The position numbers were made by a program, and so were the translations under genes. From positions 62,001 to 126,000 of the forward strand of contig BCIG01000031.1 in assembly GCA_001599915.1 (NCBI GenBank): a DNA stretch of 64,000 nt. Direction: 5' to 3'. Positions 54,183 through 64,000 of the stretch are shown in pieces (position 1 is the first letter of the stretch; every line of letters starts with the position of its first letter). The DNA is from Symbiotaphrina buchneri. Taxonomy: Eukaryota; Ascomycota; Symbiotaphrinales; Symbiotaphrinaceae. The notes beneath the pieces are model-generated. The model had not been told where the DNA came from, made no database searches, and saw only the letters and a program-made list of their open reading frames with translations.

Positions 54183-56045
54183 ATGCCTGCACAAGTTGAG
54201 CCCGAGGCCATGGAGGAGAAGAAGCAGTTCTTCGACTTCAGAAAAGCTTTCCACTTCACCGATGCTCAATTGAACAAGCCGACGAGGCCGGAAGATCCGT
54301 ACGAATACCAGTCAGGCTTCGGCAACAGGTTCCAGTCAGAAGTGCTTCCGGGGCTGGTGCCTGTGGGACAGAATAACCCCCAGCTCCCGCGATTCAACTT
54401 GTACACTGAAGGAATAACGTCGTCGGCGTTTGCGGCGCCCAGGGTCGTCAACTCCAGCACGTATATGTACCGATGCCGCCCTAGTGTTGCAAATGGTGAG
54501 GAAACCAGCTCCACGCTCATGGTGTTATCGTACTGATACAGTCCTGCAAAGATGGCTACTCCGAGGTGGAATCGAAAGCTCATGTCGAGAGTTGTTTTTT
54601 GTCTTCCAACTCACGAGTCAAGATGGTTCCAGCGCAGTACGAGTGGTCGCCATTCGACCTGCCTACGTCAGCAGAAAGCATCGACTTCGTGGACGGCTTG
54701 CACACCATCGGAGGCAGCGGCGACAGCAACCTACGCGAGGGCCTCGCACTCCACATCTACCTGATCAACGCATCGATGGACCACCGAGCCTTCATGAACG
54801 CGGACGGCGAGTTTCTGATCGTCGCGCAACTGGGCCACTTGGACGTCAAGACCGAGTTCGGTCGGTTCTATCTGCAACCGGGCGAGATCATGGTCGTGCC
54901 ACGTGGAGTCCGCTTCTGCATGAACCTTGCGGAGGGGTTTGCACAAGCACGAGGTTACATCATCGAGGTCTTCGGTACGCGCTGGGAATTGCCCGACCTG
55001 GGACCCATTGGAGGCCATGGAAGCGCGAATCCAAGGGATTTCTTGTACCCGGTCGCGTATATCGACGAGGAGCTCCATGAGCCATGGCAGATCGTGGAGA
55101 AGATCAATGGAGAGTATCATGCGATTAATCAAGACCACAGTCCCTTTGACGTTGCCGGTTGGCATGGGAATTGTCTGCCTTACAAAGTGAGCAGCTCCTT
55201 CCCAGACACCGTCCACATCGGCCACTGACGCACGATCAACTAGTACGACATGATGAAGTTCGTTTGCCAAGGGACTCTCTCCGTCGACCACACGGATCCA
55301 TCAGTCTTCACCGTCCTGACAGCCCGCTCCCGCGACCCGCACGTTCCGCTGGTCGACTTCCTCTGGTTCGGGCCACACTACGATGTCGCACAGAACACTT
55401 TCCGCCTGCCATACTTCCACCGCAACGCCGCGTCCGAGTTCCTCGCGAACATCTACATGCCGGAGGGTGCGACAAGTGGTCGCTCTGGGAGCTTCAGACC
55501 TGGTGGCGGGAGCTATGAGACGGCGGTTTCTCTGATCCCTACATCAATGAGCGGAAGAGAGGGTTCAATGAGCCGCGGGTCATCGGTAAAGGTATTGTTC
55601 AGGTTTCCTATCTTTGGCCTTGGAGCGTTAAATTTAAATATGACTAGGAAGCTTGACGTTCATGATGGAGAGCAGCCGCTCGTTGCTGTTCACCAAATGG
55701 GGCCTTGACGCCGGCCACCAGGACGCGACTGACCCCACGGTGTGGAAGAGATTACCGGTAAGCTTCTCCCCCAAGTTGGCTTTCATTCTTAAAGCGACAA
55801 CAAGCTAACAGCACCAGGACCACTTCTCGACCAATCCGCAAGTCAAGGCACTGCTCCGGAAATTCCAGGCCGAAAAGGTCTTGCGGAAAAAGTACGACGA
55901 GGCATATTACCATGACGATCAGCTGGATGAGCTCATCGCCCGGCCGCTGGCTGAGATGAAGGTCTCTGATCTGAAGGCCGTGAGGGTAAACGGCACAGCA
56001 CATACCAATACTGATGGTGTGGAGGTCAATGGCACTGGGGCCTGA
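54183..56045 (+). pseudogene. homogentisate 1,2-dioxygenase-like protein, one base out of frame
   Basis: Five exons: 54183-54495, 54552-55186, 55244-55585, 55648-55757 and 55818-56045, with 56-62-nt GT-AG introns. The N-terminal signature YQSGFGNRFQSEVLPGLVPV and SSAFAAPR, the middle (SRVKMVPAQYEWSPFDLP), FDVAGWHGNCLPYKYDM and the iron-site segment YFHRNAASEF (His and Glu ligands) are homogentisate-dioxygenase features. So is ESSRSLLFTKWGL. At about 55517-55521 (GGGSYE, then GGFSDPYINE) the coding frame moves by one base, and the exon total is one short of a multiple of three. No intron explains it. The usual PHGP motif carrying the third iron ligand is also not visible after GGGSYE. The gene is either broken, or misassembled by one base. 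A ring-cleavage role on a homogentisate-like substrate is the expected ancestral function. Confidence 0.72.
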
Positions 56046-56667
56046 TCAATGGGGTTCCCTCCCCAGAACGGGGCTGAGAGACACCCTAAACTTTCGTGGC
56101 CTTACTGGTGGGCTGTTTACTGTCTTTGTGTCTTTGATATATGTCTTCATCTCCGTCACCTTAACTTGTCCACATAGCGAACAAATATCAAGTCCAATTT
56201 TCATTGGTACAATTAGCGGTAAAGTGCCACGGAGTAGTCAACTTTTATATATCTCCTCAGATCTAGTATCTGGCCTCCGCTCGAGTCGTCAAACGATCAC
56301 TATGCTCAAAGAGGCCCATCATTGTGCTGGTAGATTTCCGTGCGTTTGCACCAAACAGACCATGCATTGTATCCAATCCTATCTCTGTGTATTTGTCATC
56401 GACATACAAAACTCTCCTATGGAGTCGTCCAGCCGGCTAGTACGGCAATTGTGGCGTTTCCTTGGCTGTCCAGTTCGGGGTTGGTAAGTGCCACGGGGTA
56501 TGGGGCTACTTGCGGGGAAAGGGGGTATGTGGGGCGTTCCAGCCCTGTGACCATCCCATCGGAATTAGCCTCCTCGACCCCCCTGTCCGAGCAATATCCA
56601 ACCATCTTCACTCCAAGGCCTTCATGGAAATACATACCCAACCAGTGGAAGGAAGAGCGCCGCAATA
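56046..56667. other. intergenic region upstream of the regulator gene
   Basis: About 620 nt between two rightward genes. No gene or repeat recognised. Confidence 0.45.
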
Positions 56668-58914
56668 ATGAATCATATGAAACCGTCATGCAGTCTCCAA
56701 CGCAGAGACCACACGGTCTCATCTTCCGGGCACAGCACACGGGCCGCAGCCGCAGCGTGCTCGAACTGCCGGAAGAGGAAGATCAAATGCGACTCGCAGC
56801 GGCCAGCGTGCCAGCAGTGTCAAGATGAGGGCCAGCTCTGCAGATACGTCGAGCTGAAGAAGACGGGCCTGCCGCGTGGCTATGTGCGCCATCTGGAAGC
56901 GCAGATCGGTAGGGACTCCGGTTGTCGGATTCAAGCAGAAGAAATAAAGCTAATCTTGGCATTATAGTGTCATTGAAGAAGGAGATCCAGGATCTACGCG
57001 CCGAAAGAAGTGAACATGGAGAGCAGGATATAGCTCCGTTCGAATACCCGCCCGAGGAGCTATTGCCACCAGCTCAGCCGCCAGCTCAGCTTTCGCCAGC
57101 TGCAGCATCAGACCATGAAATGTTGATACAAGACCCCTTTGAGATGGCTAAGGTCATCATATCTGATCTTCTAACCCCGGAAGATCAAGAGGAGCTGTGA
57201 GTAAAATGGGAATTTGGAGCCTGTTGGCCAACAAAAAATTGACCAGCATCTTAGACGAACGACGTACTTCCGGAAGGTTCACCCCTTTATACCTATCCTT
57301 CACGAGCCTACCTTCGCTTTCCTGGACGACAATGCGCATGTTTCTCTGTCAGTCTTTGCGCTGGCCTGCCGACATCATCCATCTCATGACTCCAAGGCAG
57401 ATATGTTCTACGCCCTCGCCAAAACGCCCTCGCCAAACAAACCACACAGGCCACCTACATGCATCCAGACATGAACACCCTTACCGCACTACTTCTCCAG
57501 GCGGTTTTTGAGATCGGCCACCCGAACTCGTCTGTACACGCATTGACCACAGTTGGCTCTGCTGTAGCGTTAGCAAGCGCATTTCGTCTGTTACGGATGG
57601 ACGAGGATTGTCGGGAGAAGCCGAACCGGTGGATGGAGAAGCCGAGGGATTGGGTCGAAGAGGAAGGTCGCAGGAGAGTTTTCCTGATGCTGTTGAGCTT
57701 GAGTCGGTGGATGGCGACGATCCAGGAGAGAGAGTTTGGGTTCCCGACCAAGAAGGAGATCATGGTCATGTTGCCTGTGAGCGATGAGGTTTGGTTTGCA
57801 GGCGTAAGTCGACTCCTCCTTGCTTTACTGCGGCAGGATCGCTTGCTGAAGATGAGTGAACAGGGATCAGAAAGACCAAGAACGGATCCCATAACATCGG
57901 TCGCGCAGTGTAGTTCTCTGGGGCCCTTTGCACGGTTTGTGCAAGCGTTGGGTCTGTACGCCAAAGTCAGCGACTTCAACCAATCATACCGCCTTCGGGG
58001 AGCGAGTGAGAACGAGCAGGAGCTGCACAAGATCGACTCGCTCATTCTCACATTCGTAGCTTCCTTCCCGCACACATGGCGGGATCCCAACCTCGCCGGG
58101 GAGCACCTCCTGGATCCGACCACCCTCTCCCTTGCTCATTGGTAAGTCGCCCCCCCACCAACTCCCCTCGTCCAAACGCTCCTACAACTACTAACACCAA
58201 TTCCAATATCCAGTGCAGCTCTCCTGCTACACCACCCCATCGCCCAAATCCACCGCAAACACCCCGACAACTTCTCCCGGCAGCGCTGCTCCACCAACGC
58301 CGAGGACATCCTCGACATCGTGTACAGCGCGCAGAACCGGCCCAACCTGGGCAACTACATGCTGCCGCACCCGCTCGTGCTGGCCGCCCGCATCCGCCTC
58401 GCGGAGCTGCTCGAGCGCAAGGGCCATTACCGAGGTCGCGATATGGACCTTGTCGTCGAGGCGCTCCTTTGTTTGGGAACGAATTGGGGGATGCAAGGTA
58501 TGTTCCGTGGTCCACCAGTCCTCCCCCTCGCTCTTGCATTCATGACGGCCTTGTGTGGAAGTGATCTAACATAATTAACGCTCCATGGCAGATAAACTAG
58601 CGGACCACGCCGCGCGCATCCAAGGCAACCAGATGATCCTCGGCGAGCCGCTGACGGCCTTCGAGCCCGGCCCCGAGGGAAACAGACTCACGCGGAGAAG
58701 GACCGGGTCATTTGTACACCGTGGGCCCTCCTACCCAAGGTTAATGGGGTCGAACGCTTCGAGGGCCGGCACGACGGGTATTAGCCCGAATAACAGCTCG
58801 CCGGAAGATCCGTTCATGAGCTCGATGGATTTGGGCTTGTTCCCGGCGGATATACTGCACTGGCCGTTTGAGATGCAGAATGATCAGCTGATGGGGGGTG
58901 GGTTTGGTGGCTGA
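56668..58914 (+). pseudogene. Zn2Cys6 transcription factor, frame broken by a 14-bp duplication
   Basis: Six exons: 56668-56908, 56968-57196, 57255-57803, 57864-58141, 58214-58497 and 58592-58914. The DNA-binding domain CSNCRKRKIKCDSQRPACQQ continues CQDEGQLC, exactly CX2CX6CX6CX2CX6C. A short coiled linker follows (VSLKKEIQDLRAERSEHGEQ). The fungal-specific transcription factor domain has FRKVHPFIPILHEPTFAF and RRRVFLMLLSLSRWMATIQE. The C-terminal third is LxR-rich helical. Within exon 3 a perfect 14-bp direct duplication (57410-57437) puts the two sides in different frames; exons are consistent with one reading frame only if that unit occurs once. The product would end soon after the first third of the regulatory domain. 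The position between dioxygenase and transporter suggests the pathway-specific regulator. Confidence 0.78.
57410..57437 (+). repeat. perfect 14-bp tandem duplication inside the regulator gene
   Basis: ACGCCCTCGCCAAA occurs twice without spacer (57410-57423 and 57424-57437). The sequence before the first copy and the sequence after the second encode contiguous parts of a fungal transcription-factor domain, but in different frames. Confidence 0.85.
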
Positions 58915-59433
58915 TTGCGTCGAACTGACGTGGTTGGATAGATGGAGGGAGGTGTGCGGAAGAGTCCTTGGGGGTTCGGAGCTCGGAGAGGGAGGTGTAT
59001 TTGCATGGTTACCTATACGGCCGTTGGGATTGGTGTATATTGGTGCTCTTGACTTTATTTAGGACAAGATTGCCGATGTGATCTCCAAATGGAGGGAATC
59101 TTTTCGAAGATGTCGTTCAGATTGCGGTGATGGGGGCTTCATCTCCTACAGATGATCCCATGGCATCACTGTAGTATTCTCGATGCTCATTTTTAGCATA
59201 CCATACCATATCTCTCATGTCCCCTTTCTTAAAACCCACTGCACCAGCAATAAGGGCAGGGCAAGGCACGCGCAGCTCGTTGATCTCTCCACACAGAGTC
59301 GGTTTGGAAAGACGAAACTGCATCTCAAAGCGCACAAATAAAAGATTTCGGACTCCTACATCCCTTGATAAGGTACACACATCCTCAAACCCTCACCACT
59401 CTGTCCCCTAGCCCCATTTGTTTTGCCCGATAC
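58915..59433. other. convergent intergenic region
   Basis: Between the convergent 3' ends of the regulator and transporter genes. No gene seen. Confidence 0.45.
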
Positions 59434-61506
59434 TCAGCCCGTCTTGCCCACATCCTCCACATCCGTAACTTCAACATCCACCGGTTTTCCCTCTCCCGCG
59501 GCGCGCTGCACGCCAAACGTCGTCAACGTGCATCGATATCCCTTGAACTGCCGAGCGGGGACTTTGGCTGCAAACTATCCGCGAAGAAAGAAAGTCAGCG
59601 TCGGCCGCAATTTGCACATATCTTCATCTCCCTCTTTATGGAGTGAAGACTGGAATTGGGATTTGCGGGAGGGGGTGCTTACCATCTCGTCAATCTCCTC
59701 GAGCGTGCGGTCTTTGACCTCGGGGATGAAGAAGAAGATCCAGACCGTGGCGATCATGGCGGCGGGGAACCAGATGAAGCCGTACTTGGGGCCCCAGTTC
59801 AGGTTGTCGGGGTTGCTGTTGGCGGGGGAGGTTAGTTTGTTTGGGGTTCGATGAGAGAGTGAGGGGTAGAGAGCGTTGTGTGGTGGTCGGGAAGCTTACA
59901 TGAAGTACGGCGCAGTGAAGACGCTGAGCCACGGCCAGAAGAAGCCCACGACACCGGCGAGACCAAAGACGAAGGAGCGTAGCCGCTGGGATGGCAGCTC
60001 GCCGCCGACGAGCCAGGCGTAGGCCGCGAGACAGGCCTGGATGCTGTGTTAGGTTGAGGTATCTGAGATAGGGCAGGCACATACGTTGTAAAAGAACATG
60101 TAGATGACATTCACAGCGACGATGACTCTGCCAGTAGACTCGGTGCCAGGCTTCTTCAAGTAGACGATGGCGCCAATGAGCTGCATGATGCCGCAGATGA
60201 CCATTCCGCTCATCAAGATGGTGCGGCGGCCCAGGCGCGTCACGAAGAGCGCCGACGAGAGGATGCCAATGACGCTCAGCGCGGAGAGGATACATGAGTC
60301 CTCAAATGGCTTGCCGACGCCCGCCATCTGGAAGAAGTATGTGCCATACATGATCATGAACATGGCACCGGGCGCCGACAGCAGGGTCAGCGAGCCTAGG
60401 GACAGCAGGGTGCGGCGACGCTCGACAGGGTCCGTGATGACATCAGTCCACGATGCCTTGCGGTGGTTCTCGAGCTCGATGACGTGTGCTGTCTGGCATG
60501 ATACGATCTCGGCCTCGATCAGGTCGTGGTTGGGACGCAGCCAGCGCAGTGACTTGCGGGCGTCGTCAATCCGCCCTTGCAGGATCAGCCATCGTGGGGA
60601 TTCGGGGATGAATAGCGTCCCGACGAAGAGGATCAGCGGCACGGCGTAGATGATCCCCAGCGGGATGAGGTACGACTTGCGGCCGGCCATGGGAGCAGTG
60701 AAGTTGTCTGGCAGTGGGGTTAGCGTGGATGGACAGGGGTTGGCAAAGGTCAGGGAGGGGGTCGGCTTACCGACGATGGTTCCAATGAGAGAGCCGAGGG
60801 AGACCCAGAACTGGAAGAAGACGTATACCAGCCCGCGGAGGTGGGCAGGTGCGCATTCCTGCAGGTAGAGTTGAGGGAAGGTCATGAACCATCCGTTCGC
60901 TGTCAGACTCAGTCAGGAGCTGTAAACCAATCAAGGGGTTGTGGAGGTAACATGCCTACGCCGATGAGGAAACGACCTGCATAGAGGCCGCCGATGCTGG
61001 TGGTAGCCATCATGATAATATCTGAGACGATGCACCTGAACACACATTAGGGTAAGACTAGATAGAGGTTAACTGCGGCTTACCAGACGATGGCCATCCA
61101 GATTGCATGCCTCCGTCCGATCTTAGTAGAGATTGGTCCTGCCCCACCGTCAGAGTAAAGCGGCAAAGAGGATGATGAGCGAAACAAGGACGTACCAGCC
61201 AGACCGCAGCCGACGCAAGCGCCGAGGGTCATGAGAGATGAGATGAGCTGCTGCCGCACCGACTGAAGATTCCAGCCTGTGGGCGAAAGAGGATCACGGT
61301 ATCCAAAGACCTGCAGAGAACCATCAGAACTATTGACCATCGCTTTGAACTACGGGTGGGCATACCTCGTTGAATCCAACCATGGCCTGCAAGCCAGCAA
61401 CCAGGCCAAAGTCGACGCCGTACTGGAACGGGCCCATGGCAATGATGAAGCACGCCAGCAAGCATTTCCAGTTTGCGAGGATGCTTTCGTCCTTGCGCTG
61501 AGCCAT
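59434..61506 (-). CDS. MFS transporter, sugar-porter type
   Basis: A minus-strand gene with about eight exons, starting at the ATG at 61506 (MAQRKDESILANWKCLLACF). The last intron (59575-59682, GTAAGC) joins LEEIDEM to the tail FAAKVPARQFKGYRC, ending in TGA at 59434. About 12 membrane helices are expected. Sugar-porter signatures are plain: MVGFNE ahead of the first loop, GRRHAIW, LYAGRFLIGV, the PESPRWL motif after helix 6 (FIPESPRWLILQGRIDDARK), GRRTILMSG and the C-terminal PEVKDRTLEEIDEM. Although named for sugars, fungal members in catabolic clusters often carry quinate or other aromatic acids. Divergent transcription from a 555-bp region shared with the FAD monooxygenase at 62061 supports such a role. 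No defect is visible. Confidence 0.85.
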
Positions 61507-62060
61507 AGTGAGGATGATTATCCACTCAAAGAACGAGGAAGTAGTAATCTGTCGGCGGTCGTTGTCGCAGCGTGCGGGGTTGAGATAGAATCATGCGGCT
61601 GTATGCAGCTCTTTTAACCACGACAGGCATCTTGATGTTTGATGTTCGGGCGGGACAGTCTTGAGCCGGAAAGAGTCCGGGGCTGGACAAGGATTCGAAT
61701 CTTCCTCCGGTGGGAAATGCGGGGAAATAATCCCTAGGGAAGTTAAGGTTAAGATGGCGTATACCTACCCCGCAACGCTAAGCGATTGCGTCCAGAACCG
61801 TACCGGCGAGACATTGTCAAGGATGAAGATTATCCCGATAGTCTGTACTGGCGGTGAAAGAGCAGCCAGCTTGGGCAAGGCAGTCTTTAGTGGTATCGCC
61901 AATTTGCCTTATCGCTGCCTTAGGCAAAGGTGTTGCCGTATTGCCGGGCCTGGCGCCGCCCCTATCTTGGGTCATTATCAGAACGAATTTTGTCAAAGGC
62001 CGCGCTGTAAGGACTCCCTCCAGTCCATCCTCCCCTCTCCCCTCATCAGAACCTACCATC
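61507..62060. promoter_or_regulatory. shared divergent promoter of transporter and FAD monooxygenase
   Basis: 555 bp between two divergently transcribed cluster genes. Several CCGG-containing sites are present (GAGCCGGAAAGAGTCCGGGG near 61660, CCTCCGGTGGG near 61706, TACCGGCGAG near 61801), as is the palindrome TCCCTAGGGA near 61731. These are possible sites for a Zn2Cys6 regulator. A GATTCGAATC string near 61691 looks like a tRNA box B, but no tRNA surrounds it. Confidence 0.4.
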
Positions 62061-63460
62061 ATGCCCTCCATCGCCGAACGTCCCCGCGTCCTCATCGTCG
62101 GCGCCGGCCTCGGCGGTCTCGCCGCTGCCATCGCCCTGCAGCGCACGGGGCTATTCACCATCACGATCCTCGAAGCGGCCTCGTCGATCCGCGAAATCGG
62201 CGCGGGGATCCGGATCTCGCCCAACTGCTCGCGGTTGCTGATCCGCTGGGGCGTCGACGAGCACCTACGCGACAAAGTTGTGCTGCCGCGGTACGGGCGT
62301 GTGGTGCGGTGGAAGACGGGCGAGGTGCTGACGCAGAACGCGATGATGCCGTTTATTGAGGAGAAATATGGAGCGCCGCATTGGCATGTCCATCGAGCGG
62401 ATTTGCATGAGGCGTTGCTGGAGAAGGTCACGGAGATGGGTATCGAGGTGCGCTTGGGCGCCAAGGTCGCTGATGCGGATGTGGATACGGACGGTGTGGA
62501 TGTGAAGCTGCAGAGCGGAGAGGTGCTGAGGTGTGAGTTTCTGGTTGGCGCCGACGGGTTGCGGTCGACGGTAAGGGAGATTGTGCTGCAGGAGCCGTGT
62601 CCACCACAGGCCACGGGGGATTACGCGTATCGCTTTGTTGTACCGACAGAGGATATGGAGAAGGATCCAGCATTAAGAGATTTGGTGAAGGATCCCATGG
62701 CGGTTGGGTGGTGGGGACCGCATAAGCACGTGGTGGGATACAAGCTGAGGGGAGAGAAGATCTTTAATATTGTCACGGTGTTTCCAGATGACGGGTCGAT
62801 GGAAAAGACTTATAAAGCGGAAGGCGACGTCAAGCATATGAGGGAGATGTATAGTGATTGGTGTCCAGAGTACGGCTTCCAAAGCCCCTCAAAGAAAACC
62901 ATGCTGACATCCGCAGGGTGCAAAGTCTGCTCAGTCGGGCACAGCCTGGAAGTATCACAAAGTGGAAGTTGATGGATCTGTCTCCTTTGAAAACATGGCA
63001 CCGAGGACGGATTGTTCTTCTGGGAGGTTCGTCTTGATTCTTTTTGCTTCAGTGACATACTGATGGACATCCAGACGCCTGTCATCCAATGCTCCCGTAC
63101 ATGGCACAAGGCGCATCCCAAGCAGTCGAGGATGCGGCCTCGCTAGCACAATGCATGAAGCTCCTGCCGCTGGATGAGGTGGGTAAAGTATACGAACAGA
63201 TCCGCTACTCCCGCGGCACGCAGATCCAACATTACGCGCGTGTCCAGAGAGGGAAGAATCATATGGTCGATGGCCCGGAACAGGAAGCTCGGGACGCGGT
63301 TCTAAAGGACCCAGGTGCTGCGATGAGGTCAGCTTATAGTTGGAAGTGGGAGGCTGTCGATGGTGAGGAGCCAAAGGCTTGGAATGATGGACTGTTCGGC
63401 TATGATGCGGAAGAGGAGACGCTCAAGTTCATTGATAAGCTGCAAGGAATCCCCGCGTGA
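62061..63460 (+). CDS. FAD-dependent aromatic monooxygenase (salicylate-hydroxylase type), copy 2
   Basis: Three exons: 62061-62869, 62917-63026 and 63075-63460, giving 434 residues. The introns are 47 nt (GTACGG) and 48 nt (an uncommon GTTCGT donor). The FAD site is VLIVGAGLGGLAAAIALQRTG, the DG motif CEFLVGADGLRSTVRE, and the second flavin motif DACHPMLPYMAQGASQAVED. It matches copy 1 (51970) throughout, for example IREIGAGIRISPNCSRLLIR against LREIGAGVLISPNATRELIR, and both end with WNDGLFGYDAE. Copy 1 has two extra introns in equivalent regions, so the duplication is not recent. It hydroxylates an aromatic ring using NAD(P)H and O2; the substrate cannot be told. It is transcribed divergently from the MFS gene. 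Confidence 0.88.
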
Positions 63461-64000
63461 CCTTGACATGGATGGGACTTTGACACCGGATCAGCTTAGA
63501 TTTGTATAATAATCCTTGAAATTGAGTCCGAAGCCACGTACAGATACACTTGGGCGTCAATGGTTTAGTCTGAATGAGCCTCCAGACCATACATTCAGAA
63601 ACAGGGTTTCAGCACTCCAGTTGTACTTCATCGAAACTCGGATTTCAGTACCGGCTGTTGACCTCCCGGTGGTAGATTTCATTGAATTCTGGAACGGATC
63701 AAACGCTTTGAGCTCTGCCTATCAGTATGGGAATGCGCAGAGGTTACTGGCAGCGGCTTGTAACAGAATGCTGGCGCCTGATTTCCAAACAAGGTCAAAG
63801 CTGATGCAACGGGTATGGACGCCTATGGAAAGATAGAAAGAGCCTCTTCGTTTGTGCCCCAGGCAGGCGGCAGGCGCGACTGATGGGCCGTACCTTCTGA
63901 CCAGCAGTGAATGACACTCTGCGCCGCCAGCCGGTGAATATACCAGGTATGGTACCTCTACCTCGCTACCTTACTGATCTGGCGGTCTCGCTTGTTTACC
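63461..64000. other. right edge, no gene seen
   Basis: The last 540 nt contain one open stretch without an ATG start or family resemblance. Nothing is supported. Confidence 0.45.

Noticed and set aside
61685-61700. A tRNA gene suggested by GATTCGAATC
   Set aside because: No box A and no pairing acceptor arm lie at the right distance.
1-64000. CRISPR arrays, rRNA genes, prokaryotic operons
   Set aside because: No regularly spaced repeats or rRNA-like sequence were found, and gene structure with introns is eukaryotic.

Overview
The window reads as nuclear DNA of a filamentous ascomycete (Pezizomycotina). Genes are short and intron-bearing, with introns of about 47 to 125 nt that have GTRNGT-like donors and CTNAY branch sites. 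The products are typical of that group: a Zn2Cys6 regulator, FAD aromatic monooxygenases, an MFS sugar-porter-type carrier, an ankyrin protein with a fungal N-terminal helical domain, and F-box-like proteins. The class cannot be fixed by reading alone. All splice sites given here were worked out by eye from frame continuity.

Region 1 (0.5-14 kb): a large disordered coiled-coil protein, an unrecognised spliced protein, a class I SAM methyltransferase, and three small genes of an F-box-like family (helix LPxEVRQII or LPxELQxMV). Two more members or relics of that family lie at 41-43 kb.

Region 2 (15.6-39 kb): the most unusual part. Ten related genes, nine with a central RRM-like domain and one with the N-terminal module only, resemble ORF1 (the zinc-knuckle, Gag-like protein) of Tad/I-type LINEs. 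No reverse transcriptase or endonuclease frame is visible anywhere. The full plan is: a short helical N-terminal module (WP..G....EHA..L..D...LL), a variable linker, an RRM-like domain, then FPQC and three zinc knuckles. The copies are strongly diverged and mostly open, and several carry spliceosomal introns that fall between the N-terminal module and the rest. One copy has two N-terminal modules, one is an N-terminal module alone, and some have lost zinc knuckles. They form two outward-facing groups on either side of a Na+/H+ antiporter gene. Degraded tRNA-like (SINE-like) repeats are interspersed, and one diverged segment occurs on both sides of the last copy. This looks like a locally amplified, possibly domesticated ORF1-like gene family.

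Region 3 (40.8-46 kb): a small HTH-like protein, F-box-like family members, and an ankyrin protein in at least five exons. An AT-rich stretch with a second clear SINE-like copy follows.

Region 4 (47-63.5 kb): a catabolic gene cluster. It holds a class C beta-lactamase-like hydrolase, an alpha/beta hydrolase, a RidA-type imine deaminase, two paralogous salicylate-hydroxylase-type FAD monooxygenases, a homogentisate 1,2-dioxygenase-like protein, a Zn2Cys6 regulator and an MFS transporter. A route that hydroxylates and opens an aromatic (perhaps aminated or N-heterocyclic) substrate is the natural reading. The cluster appears to be decaying: the lactamase gene has an in-frame stop, the dioxygenase gene is one base out of frame, and the regulator gene carries a perfect 14-bp tandem duplication that shifts its frame.
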